NCBI GenBank assembly: GCA_023417515.1
Contig: JAEZFL010000092.1
Location: 1-34,370 of the forward strand
Reading direction: 5' to 3'
From: Pseudomonadota bacterium
Lineage (GTDB): Bacteria > Pseudomonadota > Alphaproteobacteria > Sphingomonadales > Sphingomonadaceae
DNA: 34,370 nt
Positions 23,430-31,411 of this stretch are shown piece by piece. Numbering within the stretch: the stretch's first letter is position 1; each line of letters starts with the position of its first letter. Made by a program: the position numbers and the translations under genes. The notes under the pieces are model-generated. The model worked only from the letters and a program-made list of their open reading frames with translations, was not told the origin of the DNA and did no database searches.

Positions 23430-24122
23430 ATGAACGATCGGTTCAACACGATTGCTGGTTGGGTGCTGGGAGGTGGCATCGTGCTGCTCGGCGGCACCCT
23501 GGTGGCCGGCGAGATGTTCAAGTCCGAGCGGCCGGACCCGATGGGCTATCCGATCGAGGGCGTCGTCGAAGAGGGCGGCGGCGCCGAGGCCGAGCAGCCG
23601 ATCGCCCATTTCCTGCAGACCGCCGACGCGGCGCGCGGCGAGGCGGTGTTCCGCAAGTGCGCCGCCTGCCACACGATCAACCAGGGCGGCGCCAACGGCG
23701 TCGGGCCGAACCTGTGGGCATCGATGGGCAAGCCGGTCGCCCACGTGCCGAGCTTCAACTATTCCGAGGCGCTTCGCAGCCATGGCGGCAGCTGGGACTG
23801 GGAGACGATGAGCGCCTGGCTGCGCAGCCCGCGCCAATTCGCTCCGGGCACCAAGATGACCTTCGCCGGCCTCTCGGACCCGCAGGACCGCGCCGACCTC
23901 ATGGGCTATATGAACGCGCAGGGTTCGAACCTGCCGCTGCCGCCGCCCCGGGGGGCGGCCGCCGACGCGCGGGCCGGCGCAGCGCCCGACGCCAACAATG
24001 CCGATCCGGCGGTGGAGGGCGCAGCGCCCGACCAGCCGGTGCTCAACGAGGCGCAGGTCGCTCCGGTCCAGGAAGGCCGCACCGGCGGCGAGGCGGCTCC
24101 GGCCGCCGGCCGCGACCACTAG
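23430..24122 (+). CDS. membrane-anchored class I c-type cytochrome
   Basis: A 230-residue monohaem cytochrome c. An uncleaved N-terminal helix (WVLGGGIVLLGGTLVAG, 11-27) anchors it to the inner membrane with the haem domain in the periplasm. Haem attachment is at CAACH (77-81) and the methionine ligand is in GTKMTFAG (Met143). VGPNLW and the FNYSEAL block match cytochrome c552/cy-type electron carriers. The last 60 residues are an Ala/Pro/Glu-rich tail of unknown role. It probably carries electrons between the bc1 complex and a terminal oxidase. I chose the ATG at 23430; an in-frame ATG further upstream (23376) is less likely because it would precede the anchor by 18 extra residues. Confidence 0.9.
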   Translation: MNDRFNTIAGWVLGGGIVLLGGTLVAGEMFKSERPDPMGYPIEGVVEEGGGAEAEQPIAHFLQTADAARGEAVFRKCAACHTINQGGANGVGPNLWASMGKPVAHVPSFNYSEALRSHGGSWDWETMSAWLRSPRQFAPGTKMTFAGLSDPQDRADLMGYMNAQGSNLPLPPPRGAAADARAGAAPDANNADPAVEGAAPDQPVLNEAQVAPVQEGRTGGEAAPAAGRDH

Positions 24123-24292
24123 GAATATCCTCCCCGCGATTTCGCGGGGAGGGGGACCGCCGAAGGCGGTGGAGGGGCGCGAGCGAGGCGAGCGACTGCC
24201 TCCCCAATCATATGATCAAGTTCGGCGGCTATGCCGCCGCCCCTCCACCAGCTTCGCTGGTCCCCCCAGCAAATGCCGGGGAGGAAATATTC
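24123..24292. repeat. 170-bp imperfect palindrome with AATAT ends (MITE/REP-like)
   Basis: Left arm GAATATCCTCCCCGCGATTT (from 24123) and right arm, read in reverse complement, GAATATTTCCTCCCCGGCAT (ending 24292), are inverted copies. Inside are further paired hairpins, ACCGCCGAAGGCGGT (about 24156) and ACCAGCTTCGCTGGT (about 24247), then GGAGGGGCG against CGCCCCTCC. It fills the space between the convergent cytochrome and LOG genes and overlaps the LOG stop codon by two bases. No coding capacity. Confidence 0.85.
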
Positions 24293-25169
24293 AGCAGGCC
24301 GGCCGGACGTCGTCGCCCTCATAGTGGCGGCAGACGACGGACCAGGCTTCTTCCGCCGTCTCGACGAAGGAGAAGAGGTCGAGGTCGGCCGCCGACACGA
24401 CCCCCTCCTCGACCAGCGCCTCGAAGTTCACGACTCGGTTCCAGAACTCCTTGCCGAAGAACATGATCGGCAGAGGCGCGACCTTGCCGGTCTGGATGAG
24501 GGTCAGAAGCTCGAAACATTCGTCGAACGTGCCGAAACCGCCGGGGAACACCGCCACCGCCCGAGCGCGCAGCAGGAAATGCATCTTCCTCAGCGCGAAA
24601 TAGTGGAACTGGAAGGAGAGGTTCGGGGTCACATAGGAATTGGGCAGCTGCTCGTGCGGAAGCACGATGTTGAGCCCGATCGACTCCGCGCCGACATCCT
24701 CCGCGCCGCGGTTGGCCGCCTCCATGATCGACGGGCCGCCGCCCGAGCAGACCACGAAATGGCGCCAGCCTTCGGAGTCCGGAGCGGTCTTGCTCGCCAT
24801 CCGGGCGAGCTTGCGCGCCTCGTCATAATAATGCGCCTTGGCCTTCAGCCGCTCGGCGATGAGGCGCTGGTGATCGGTGGCGGCGGCGGCGAGCAGCGAG
24901 TCCGCTTTGGCAGGCTCGGGAATCCGCGCCGAGCCGTACACCACGAAGGTGGACGCGATCCTGGCTTCGTCGAGCAGCAGCTCCGGCTTCAGCAGCTCGA
25001 GCTGGAAGCGGACCGGCCGCAGATCCTGGCGCAGCAGGAAGTCCATGTCCTGGAAGGCGAGGCGATATGCGGGGTCCTCGGTCTGCGGCGAGGAGGCTTG
25101 CTTGGCTGCGGTTTCCGCCTCTTCACGGGCGGGAGAGAAGACGCGCTGCGGCGGGATCGGATCGTTCAT
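24291..25169 (-). CDS. LOG family (TIGR00730-like) protein
   Basis: A 292-residue protein of the LOG/'lysine decarboxylase-like' family, whose characterised members are cytokinin-activating phosphoribohydrolases or nucleotide 5'-monophosphate nucleosidases. The family motifs SGGGPSIMEAANRGA (142-156) and PGGFGTFDE (209-217) are intact. It has an N-terminal extension of about 70 residues compared with short LOG proteins, which places it in the longer bacterial subgroup. A role in nucleotide hydrolysis in the cytoplasm is inferred. Its stop codon overlaps the end of the palindromic repeat at 24123-24292. Confidence 0.9.
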   Translation of the reverse strand: MNDPIPPQRVFSPAREEAETAAKQASSPQTEDPAYRLAFQDMDFLLRQDLRPVRFQLELLKPELLLDEARIASTFVVYGSARIPEPAKADSLLAAAATDHQRLIAERLKAKAHYYDEARKLARMASKTAPDSEGWRHFVVCSGGGPSIMEAANRGAEDVGAESIGLNIVLPHEQLPNSYVTPNLSFQFHYFALRKMHFLLRARAVAVFPGGFGTFDECFELLTLIQTGKVAPLPIMFFGKEFWNRVVNFEALVEEGVVSAADLDLFSFVETAEEAWSVVCRHYEGDDVRPAC

Positions 25170-25275
25170 CCCAACGCACCTAGCGTCTCATCCTTTTTCC
25201 GTCATGCCTCTTCCGTCATGCGGAACCTGTTTCAGCATCCGGGGCCGAGCTGGCGTGCGGATGTGGCGGGGCGGC

Positions 25276-25923
25276 TCAGCGGCAATAGCGCCCCTGTCCC
25301 AGGTCGAAATGCAGATGGTCGCGGTGCAGCGCGTTGGACTCGGGCCCCATCGACACCTGGAACAGCGTGCAGCCGCCGCGATGGGCGGTGCGAAGGAAGG
25401 TGCGGACGCGCTCGTCCGCGCCGTTCCAGCCGTCGAGCACCGTCACGCGCCGGCCGTCTTCGAGCGTGAAGCCGCCGACGTCGACCGCGTTGGCGAGGCC
25501 GTGCTCGCTGAGCCGCGCGCCCTCGCGCCCGTTGACCGGGCGGCAGGCATAGGTGCCGAACGTCTCGATCCGAGCGACCGGGCTGCCAAGCAGTTGCCGA
25601 GCCGCCGGCTGGACGATGTCGCGGACCCAGCGCGCAAATTGCCGCGCGAGCGGGCATGTCATCGCGCCGAGCCCGGCGCTGGGCGTGCCGATGTCGCTGA
25701 GCTGGACCGCGCCGAGCACCGAGCAGCCATTGTCGTGCAGGCGATCGGGGACGACGCGAAATTCGACCCGCTCGCGCGCGAGGTCGGCGCGGCACTGCAA
25801 AATGGTCGGATGAGCGGCATCGAGCGAATGCGGCGCCGGCCGGCCCTCGCGTCCGGGGATCGCGCCGCGCGGAACGCAACTCGCGACCAGGAGAGATGTG
25901 AGGAGGATGAACGCCAGGCGCAT
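25276..25923 (-). CDS. extensin-like family lipoprotein
   Basis: A 215-residue exported protein with an extensin-like C-terminal domain, a fold common in alphaproteobacteria and related to zinc D,D-peptidases. The N-terminus MRLAFILLTSLLVASC is a lipoprotein signal peptide with lipobox VASC. The domain shows FGTYACRPVNGREGARLSEHG, NAVDVGGF and RDHLHFDLGQGRYC. The His-Asp pair and final HLH-like histidines resemble metal-binding peptidase residues. An envelope role on peptidoglycan is inferred. In-frame starts at 25938 (ATG) and 25959 (TTG) exist; I use 25923 because the signal peptide then begins correctly. Confidence 0.85.
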   Translation of the reverse strand: MRLAFILLTSLLVASCVPRGAIPGREGRPAPHSLDAAHPTILQCRADLARERVEFRVVPDRLHDNGCSVLGAVQLSDIGTPSAGLGAMTCPLARQFARWVRDIVQPAARQLLGSPVARIETFGTYACRPVNGREGARLSEHGLANAVDVGGFTLEDGRRVTVLDGWNGADERVRTFLRTAHRGGCTLFQVSMGPESNALHRDHLHFDLGQGRYCR

Positions 25924-25980
25924 CGCCGCACAACGCATCAGGTCATCCACAGGCGTCAAGCCGTTGGCGCCCGGCCGCGC

Positions 25981-26008
25981 TTGACTTGGATCAGCGCGCC
26001 TTTACTCC
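25981..26008 (+). promoter_or_regulatory. candidate serC promoter
   Basis: TTGACT at 25981-25986 is a near-consensus -35 box. The following TACTCC at 26003-26008, at 16-nt spacing, is a poor -10. If used, transcription would start just ahead of the structured leader at about 26013-26059. Confidence 0.35.
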
Positions 26009-26012
26009 CGGC

Positions 26013-26059
26013 GGCGGGCCACGCCGTCCCAACGCGGCGCGTGCTCTCTGCGAGGAGAG
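26013..26059 (+). promoter_or_regulatory. structured serC leader, ribosome-binding site in a hairpin
   Basis: Two hairpins precede the serC start codon (26065): CGCCG/CGGCG (26022-26026 with 26035-26039, loop TCCCAACG) and CTCTC/GAGAG (26044-26048 with 26055-26059). The second buries the ribosome-binding site AGGAGA (26053-26058). A 'serC' RNA motif upstream of serC genes in alphaproteobacteria has been described by comparative genomics. I cannot confirm a match to its consensus from memory. Confidence 0.5.
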
Positions 26060-26064
26060 TTTGA

Positions 26065-27255
26065 ATGACTGATCTTTCGCCGGCGGCTGCCGGCAAGACT
26101 GCGCCTATCGACAAGCCGACGGACAAGCCGCGGCGGCCTCATTTCTCGTCCGGCCCCTGCGCCAAGCCGCCCGGCTGGTCTCCCGAAAAGCTCGCTCTGG
26201 GCTCGCTCGGCCGCTCGCACCGCTCGAAGATCGGCAAGGCGCGCCTCCAGCACGCCATCGAGCTGACCCGTCACGTCCTACACGTGCCGTCCTCCCACCG
26301 CATCGGCATCGTTCCCGCCTCCGATACCGGCGCGGTCGAGATGGCGTTGTGGAGCCTGCTCGGGGCGCGGCCGGTGACATTGCTCGCATGGGAAAGTTTT
26401 GGTCAGGGCTGGGTCACCGACGTGGCCAAGCAGCTGAAGCTGGATCCGACCGTGCTCACCGCGCCTTACGGCGAATTGCCCGACCTCGGCGCGGTGGATT
26501 GGTCCAACGACGTCGTCTTCACCTGGAACGGCACCACATCCGGCGTGCGCGTCCCCGACGGCGAGTGGATCCGCGACGACCGCGAAGGCCTCGCCATCTG
26601 CGACGCCACGTCGGCCGCGTTCGCCCAGGAGCTGCCGTTCGACAAGCTCGATGTCACCACCTTCTCCTGGCAGAAAGTGCTCGGCGGCGAGGGCGGCCAC
26701 GGAGTCATCATTCTCTCGCCGCGCGCGGTCGAGCGGCTGGAGAGCCACACGCCGGCCTGGCCTCTCCCGAAGATCTTCCGCCTCACCAAAGGCGGCAAGC
26801 TCATCGAGGGCATCTTCAAGGGCGAGACGATCAACACGCCGTCGATGCTCGCGGTCGAGGATTATATCTTCGCACTGGAATGGGCCGAGCTCCAGGGCGG
26901 TCTTCCCGCGCTTATGAACCGCGCCGACGCCAATGCCGCGGCGCTCGACGCCTGGGTCGAGGATACGCCCTGGATCGAGCATCTCGCCGCCGACCCCGCG
27001 ATCCGCTCGAACACCAGCGTCTGCCTCAAGCTCGCCGACGCCGCGGTCCGGGGCCTCGATTCCGACGCCCAGCGCGCCCTGGTCAAGGAGATGGAAACCT
27101 TGCTCGACGTGGAAGGCGCCGCCTTCGACGTGGCCGGACACCGCGACGCTCCGCCCCACATCCGCATCTGGTGCGGCGCCACCGTCGACACCGCCGACGT
27201 CGAGCGCCTCGGCCCCTGGCTCGACTGGGCCTTCCACACCGCCTTCAGTCGATGA
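26065..27255 (+). CDS. serC: phosphoserine aminotransferase SerC
   Basis: SerC transfers an amino group from glutamate to 3-phosphohydroxypyruvate, the second step of serine synthesis, using pyridoxal phosphate. The 396-residue protein is of the long alphaproteobacterial/archaeal type. PHFSSGPCAKPPGWS (25-39) opens the fold. PASDTGAVEMALWSLLG forms the cofactor phosphate loop, ICDATSAAF follows, and the Schiff-base lysine is in TFSWQKVLGGEGGHG (Lys204). A first tail of about 20 residues rich in Lys and Pro precedes the conserved region. Expression is probably controlled by the structured leader. It is followed by serA, separated only by a hairpin repeat. Confidence 0.96.
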   Translation: MTDLSPAAAGKTAPIDKPTDKPRRPHFSSGPCAKPPGWSPEKLALGSLGRSHRSKIGKARLQHAIELTRHVLHVPSSHRIGIVPASDTGAVEMALWSLLGARPVTLLAWESFGQGWVTDVAKQLKLDPTVLTAPYGELPDLGAVDWSNDVVFTWNGTTSGVRVPDGEWIRDDREGLAICDATSAAFAQELPFDKLDVTTFSWQKVLGGEGGHGVIILSPRAVERLESHTPAWPLPKIFRLTKGGKLIEGIFKGETINTPSMLAVEDYIFALEWAELQGGLPALMNRADANAAALDAWVEDTPWIEHLAADPAIRSNTSVCLKLADAAVRGLDSDAQRALVKEMETLLDVEGAAFDVAGHRDAPPHIRIWCGATVDTADVERLGPWLDWAFHTAFSR

Positions 27256-27257
27256 GC

Positions 27258-27326
27258 GTCATCCCAGCGAAAGCTGGGATCCCTCTGCTTTCGAAGAACT
27301 GAGATCCCAGCTTTCGCTGGGATGAC
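27258..27326. repeat. paired hairpin repeat between serC and serA
   Basis: GTCATCCCAGCGAAAGCTGGGAT at its left and ATCCCAGCTTTCGCTGGGAT at its right form the same mirror-pair element as 22070-22151. It occupies nearly all of the serC-serA gap. An ATG inside it (27322) opens the serA reading frame but is most likely not the start. Confidence 0.88.
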
Positions 27327-27339
27327 GGAGTTACAGAAA

Positions 27340-28917
27340 ATGCCCCGAGTCCTCATCTCCGACAAAATGGATCCCAACGCCGCGCAGATCTTCCGAGCGA
27401 GCGGAGTCGAGGTCGACGAGAAGCCCGGCCTCGGCAAGGACGAGCTGAAGGCGATCATCGGCGACTATGACGGGCTCGCCATCCGCTCCGCGACCAAGGT
27501 CACCGCCGACCTGCTCGATGCCGCCACCAATCTCAAGGTCATCGGCCGCGCCGGGATCGGCGTCGACAATGTCGACATCCCGGCCGCCACCGCCCGCGGG
27601 ATCGTCGTCATGAACACGCCGTTCGGCAACTCGATCACCACCGCCGAGCACGCCATCGCCCTGATGTTCGCGCTCGCCCGCGAGCTTCCCCAGGCCGACA
27701 TGTCCACCCAGGCCGGCAAGTGGGAGAAGAACCGCTTCATGGGCGTCGAGCTGACCGCCAAGACGCTGGGCTTGGTCGGCTGCGGCAATATCGGCTCGAT
27801 CGTCGCCGACCGAGCGCTCGGCCTCAAGATGCGGGTCGTCGCCTTCGATCCCTTCCTGACGCCGGAGCGGGCGCTCGAGCTGGGTGTCGAAAAGGTCGAG
27901 CTCGACGAACTGCTCGCCCGCGCCGACTTCATCACTCTGCATACGCCGCTCACCGACCAGACCCGCAACATCCTGTCGGCAGCCAACCTCGCCAAGACCA
28001 GGAAAGGCGTGCGCATCATCAACTGCGCCCGCGGCGGGCTGATCGACGAGGCGGCGCTCAAGGCAGGGCTGGAGAGCGGCCATATCGCGGGCGCGGCGCT
28101 CGACGTGTTCGTCGAGGAGCCGGCGCAGGACAATCCGCTGTTCGGCACCCCCGGCCTCGTCGCCACGCCCCATCTCGGCGCGTCGACCAACGAGGCGCAG
28201 GTCAATGTCGCCATCCAGGTCGCCGAGCAGATGAGCGACTTCCTGGTCCGCGGTGGGGTGACCAACGCGCTCAACATGCCGAGCCTCAGCGCCGAGGAAG
28301 CGCCGCGGCTGAAGCCCTACATGGCCCTCGCCGAGCGGCTCGGCAGCCTGGTCGGCCAGCTCGCCCATGGCGGCCTCAGCCAGATCAGCATCGAGACGGA
28401 GGGCGCCGCGGCGGAATTGAACCAGAAGCCGATCTCGAGCGCCGTCCTCGCCGGGTTCATGCGGGTCCATTCGGATACGGTGAACATGGTCAACGCGCCC
28501 TTCCTGGCGAAGGAGCGCGGGATCGACGTGCGCGAGATCCGCCACGAGCGCGAGGGCGATTATCACACCCTCCTGCGCGTCTCGGTGATGACCCAGGACG
28601 GCGAGAAGAGCGTCGCCGGCACCCTGTTCGGCAATTCCGCGCCGCGCCTCGTCGACCTGTTCGGGGTCGCGGTCGAGGCCGAGCTCGACGGCGACATGAT
28701 CTACTTCGTCAACGAGGACCGGCCCGGCTTCATCGGCCGCGTCGGCTCGGCTCTGGGCGATGCCAACGTCAACATCGCCACCTTCCATCTCGGCCGCAGG
28801 GCCGCGGGCGGCGAGGCGATCGCCCTGATCGCGGTCGACGGCCAGGTCGACGGCCCGCTGATCCGCCAGCTGTCCGCACTGCCGAGCGTGAAGACGGTGA
28901 TGGCGCTCCGGTTCTAG
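27340..28917 (+). CDS. serA: D-3-phosphoglycerate dehydrogenase SerA
   Basis: SerA oxidises 3-phosphoglycerate to 3-phosphohydroxypyruvate with NAD, the first step of serine synthesis. The 525-residue long form has the nucleotide-binding motif GLVGCGNIGS (144-153). The catalytic arginine is in NCARGGLID (Arg231), the glutamate in VFVEEPA (Glu260) and the histidine in TPHLGAST (His278). A regulatory region follows with an intervening domain and a C-terminal ACT domain (about 455-525, with NEDRPGFIGRVGSALGDANVN), consistent with serine feedback. The ATG at 27340, following GGAG, is preferred to 27322, which lies inside a repeat. It forms a pathway pair with serC. Confidence 0.96.
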   Translation: MPRVLISDKMDPNAAQIFRASGVEVDEKPGLGKDELKAIIGDYDGLAIRSATKVTADLLDAATNLKVIGRAGIGVDNVDIPAATARGIVVMNTPFGNSITTAEHAIALMFALARELPQADMSTQAGKWEKNRFMGVELTAKTLGLVGCGNIGSIVADRALGLKMRVVAFDPFLTPERALELGVEKVELDELLARADFITLHTPLTDQTRNILSAANLAKTRKGVRIINCARGGLIDEAALKAGLESGHIAGAALDVFVEEPAQDNPLFGTPGLVATPHLGASTNEAQVNVAIQVAEQMSDFLVRGGVTNALNMPSLSAEEAPRLKPYMALAERLGSLVGQLAHGGLSQISIETEGAAAELNQKPISSAVLAGFMRVHSDTVNMVNAPFLAKERGIDVREIRHEREGDYHTLLRVSVMTQDGEKSVAGTLFGNSAPRLVDLFGVAVEAELDGDMIYFVNEDRPGFIGRVGSALGDANVNIATFHLGRRAAGGEAIALIAVDGQVDGPLIRQLSALPSVKTVMALRF

Positions 28918-28929
28918 GATCCACACGAT

Positions 28930-29010
28930 GTCATCCCCGCGAATGCGGGGATCCAGCTGCCTTCGGTGGTCCAGGAGGAGAAGCTGTATTCCCGCTTTCG
29001 CGGAAATGAC
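28930..29010. repeat. diverged paired hairpin repeat after serA
   Basis: GTCATCCCCGCGAATGCGGGGAT at the left and ATTCCCGCTTTCGCGGAAATGAC-like sequence at the right are a diverged version of the element at 27258-27326. It may end serA transcription. Confidence 0.8.
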
Positions 29011-29080
29011 ATGGGAAGGATTCCCGTACCCGTCCCGGAACTGCTATACCCGCAAGCCATTGTTGTAGCGGGAGGTTCCT

Positions 29081-29512
29081 ATGCGTCGCCTGCTTCTGCC
29101 CCTGCTCCTCGTCGCCGCGGTGCCCGCCGCCGCTCAGCCGCGCGAGCCGGAATGGCGACAGGGAATCGAGCATCATGTTCTGCTTCGGGTGAACGCGTTC
29201 GAGCCCGAATTGATCAGGCTGCCGGCCGGCGAGCCGGTGCGCCTCGTCTTCTACAACAGCAGCCGCTCGCCGCTCAGCCTCCAGGCCGGCAGCTTCTTCG
29301 CGCAGGCTCGAATCCGCGCCGGTGACGCCGACCTTGTCGCCAATGGCGGTATGACCCTCGCCCCCGGCGAGACCCGGGCGATCAATCTGGTGCCCTCGGT
29401 CGGCCGCTACCGGATGCGCAGCCGAAGCTGGGTCCGCCGCCTGGTCGGCATGAGCGCACTGATCGTGGTCGAGCCGCAGGCCCAGACGGAGGGCCAGCTC
29501 ACCGGGCGCTAG
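29081..29512 (+). CDS. secreted cupredoxin-like protein
   Basis: A 143-residue exported protein. A signal peptide (MRRLLLPLLLVAAVPAAAQ) precedes a small all-beta domain of the cupredoxin/PilT-like plastocyanin type: VNAFEPELIRLPAGEPVRLVFYN, then SLQAGSFFAQARI, MTLAPGETRAINLVPSVGRYRMRS. In copper-binding members a Cys-His-Met set would follow; here the mature protein has no cysteine and only the His-His pair near its N-terminus, so copper binding is doubtful. Function is unknown. It ends 4 bp into the convergent nudC gene, so the two stop regions overlap. Confidence 0.7.
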   Translation: MRRLLLPLLLVAAVPAAAQPREPEWRQGIEHHVLLRVNAFEPELIRLPAGEPVRLVFYNSSRSPLSLQAGSFFAQARIRAGDADLVANGGMTLAPGETRAINLVPSVGRYRMRSRSWVRRLVGMSALIVVEPQAQTEGQLTGR

Positions 29513-30378
29513 TCGCCCTGATCGACCCACCAGCGCAGCAGGCTGTGTGCGATGGCATAAGGCGGCGGTGCCTGGAACGGCGCGTCCGGCGCCGCGTCGA
29601 GGGCGGCCCGCACGCCGACGCGGTCGACCCAGAAGGCGTCCTCGATCTCCGTCGTGTCGAGCGTCAGCGAGTCCCCTTCCGCCTCGGCCACGCAGGCCAT
29701 CATCAGCGAATAGGGAAAGGGCCAGGGCTGGCTCGTGACGTAGCGCACCGCGCCGATGGCGAGGCCCGCTTCCTCGAACAGCTCGCGGGCCACCGCTTCC
29801 TCGATCGACTCGCCCGGCTCGACGAAGCCGGCCAGTGCCGAATAGCGGCCCGGCGGATAGCGGTGTTGGCGCCCGACCAGCACCCGCCCGTCATGCTCCG
29901 CGAGCATGATCACCACCGGGTCGACACGCGGGAAGTTCTCGGCGCCGCAGCCGCCGCAGCGCCGCCCCCAGCCGGCACGGAACGGCTCCGTCGGAGTCCC
30001 GCAAGCGCCGCAGAAACGGTGCCGCGCATGCCATTCGTTGAGGCTGCGCGCAGCGCCCCAGATCGCCGCGTCGCGCGCGCCGAGCTCGCTGATCAGCTTG
30101 AACAGGTGGAATGCCGCCGTTCCGTGCGGCGCGACGTCTCCGATCAGCGCGAAGCGCGGCACCTCCCCGTCGAAACCGAGCAGGATGAGCCGCTCGATCG
30201 CGTGGCCGTTGATCGGCGACCAGACCAGCCGCCCCCGTTCGTCGAGTTCGGGCTCGAGTCCACTCATCGCCAGCACGCTCGCTTCGGCATGCGCCAGCGC
30301 TTCGGCCAGCCGCGCAGCGTCGACGCGCAACTGATCGGCTCGGTCCAGGCCTGCGCCGGTGAATCCGGGCGGAGTCAC
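29509..30378 (-). CDS. nudC: NAD(+) diphosphatase NudC
   Basis: NudC hydrolyses NAD(H) to NMN(H) and AMP and can remove NAD caps from RNA. The 289-residue protein has the zinc ribbon CGAC (123-126) and CGGC (141-144). The NUDIX box is at 184-206 (GFVEPGE...RELFEEAGL) and the subfamily signature SQPWPFPYS at 216-224. All catalytic glutamates are present. The start is GTG at 30378, whose last two bases and the next A form the mutY stop (GTGA), so the two genes are translationally coupled. The 3' end overlaps the convergent cupredoxin-like gene by 4 bp. Confidence 0.94.
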   Translation of the reverse strand: MTPPGFTGAGLDRADQLRVDAARLAEALAHAEASVLAMSGLEPELDERGRLVWSPINGHAIERLILLGFDGEVPRFALIGDVAPHGTAAFHLFKLISELGARDAAIWGAARSLNEWHARHRFCGACGTPTEPFRAGWGRRCGGCGAENFPRVDPVVIMLAEHDGRVLVGRQHRYPPGRYSALAGFVEPGESIEEAVARELFEEAGLAIGAVRYVTSQPWPFPYSLMMACVAEAEGDSLTLDTTEIEDAFWVDRVGVRAALDAAPDAPFQAPPPYAIAHSLLRWWVDQGD

Positions 30379-31385
30379 GCCGCTTCCCGCCGCGGCGCCT
30401 GCCGCCACGCCAGCGCCCGTCGCGCCGCCTTGGCGAACACCGTCGGCAATCCCGCTTCCTCGATCCGCGCCACCGGCCACCATTCCCCTTCGAGCTTCGT
30501 ATCACCCTCGCCGCACAGGATCGTCAGGGTCAGGGCGAAGTGGGTGAAAACATGCTCGACGGCACCCGCCTCTTCCCAATGCGTGTCCGCCGGGGCCTCG
30601 ACCGGCAGCGCGGGCATGCCCCCGAGCAGGCCGCGCGCGGGCCGCCTCACCAGCAGCACCTCGCCATCCCGCTCCAGCCAATAAGCGGTCCACTTTCGCC
30701 GCGCCCTGGCCGCCTTCTTCGCCTTCACCGGATAGGCCTCGGGCCGTCCTTCTGCCCGCGCCGCGCACCACTCCGCCACCGGGCACCGCCCGCAGTCGGG
30801 AGAACGCGGCGTGCAAACGGTCGCGCCCAGATCCATCATCGCCTGCGCGAAATCGCCGGCCCCGTCATCCGGGGTCAGCCGGTCGGCGAGCGCGCGCAGC
30901 TTCGGCTTGGCGCCGGGCAGCGGATCGCCCACTGCGAACAGCCGCGACACCACGCGCTCGACATTGCCGTCCACGACGACCGCGCGCTTGCCGAACGCGA
31001 TCGCAGCGACGGCCGCCGCCGTGTAGCCGCCGATGCCGGGAAGCTTGAGCAGGTCCGCTTCGTGGTCGGGAAACGCACCGCCCCGCGCCGCCACTTCGCG
31101 CGCGCAGGCGATGAGGTTGCGCGCCCGGGCATAATAGCCGAGCCCGGCCCAGGCGCGCATCACCTCGGCCTCGTCGGCTGCGGCGAGCGCCTCGACATTC
31201 GGCCAGCGCCGCGTAAAATTCTCGAAATAGGGTTTCACCGCGGCGACCGTGGTCTGCTGCAGCATGATCTCCGACAGCCACACCCGATAGGGATCGGCCG
31301 CGTCTCCAGGTTCCGCGCGCCAGGGCAGCCGCCGCTTATCCACAGCATACCAGCGCATCAGGGCATTTGTCGCATCGACGGGCAC
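30375..31385 (-). CDS. mutY: A/G-specific adenine glycosylase MutY
   Basis: MutY removes adenine mispaired with 8-oxoguanine, preventing G-to-T changes. The 336-residue enzyme has the catalytic glutamate in SEIMLQQT (Glu39), the helix-hairpin-helix LPGIGGYTA (115-123) and the catalytic aspartate in VVDGNVERV (Asp139). The 4Fe-4S cluster cysteines are spaced C-x6-C-x2-C-x5-C (191, 198, 201, 207). The C-terminal NUDIX-like domain that reads 8-oxoguanine is present. The GTG at 31385 is the likely start; the ATG at 31358 is an alternative. It is divergent from the DUF721 gene, with only 26 bp between start codons. Confidence 0.95.
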   Translation of the reverse strand: MPVDATNALMRWYAVDKRRLPWRAEPGDAADPYRVWLSEIMLQQTTVAAVKPYFENFTRRWPNVEALAAADEAEVMRAWAGLGYYARARNLIACAREVAARGGAFPDHEADLLKLPGIGGYTAAAVAAIAFGKRAVVVDGNVERVVSRLFAVGDPLPGAKPKLRALADRLTPDDGAGDFAQAMMDLGATVCTPRSPDCGRCPVAEWCAARAEGRPEAYPVKAKKAARARRKWTAYWLERDGEVLLVRRPARGLLGGMPALPVEAPADTHWEEAGAVEHVFTHFALTLTILCGEGDTKLEGEWWPVARIEEAGLPTVFAKAARRALAWRQAPRREAA

Positions 31386-31411
31386 GGCCGGCCTGTGCCA
31401 CTATCTCGCGG

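Noticed and set aside
22524..24119. Minus-strand 531-codon open frame across the 41-bp array and the cytochrome gene, with GFG- and ASA-type peptide repeats
   Set aside because: It runs antisense through the real cytochrome c gene, and its peptide repeats change register because units are not multiples of three bases.
27331..28926. Antisense 531-codon open frame opposite serA
   Set aside because: It mirrors serA in another frame, has low-complexity composition and no family motifs; serA has all catalytic residues.
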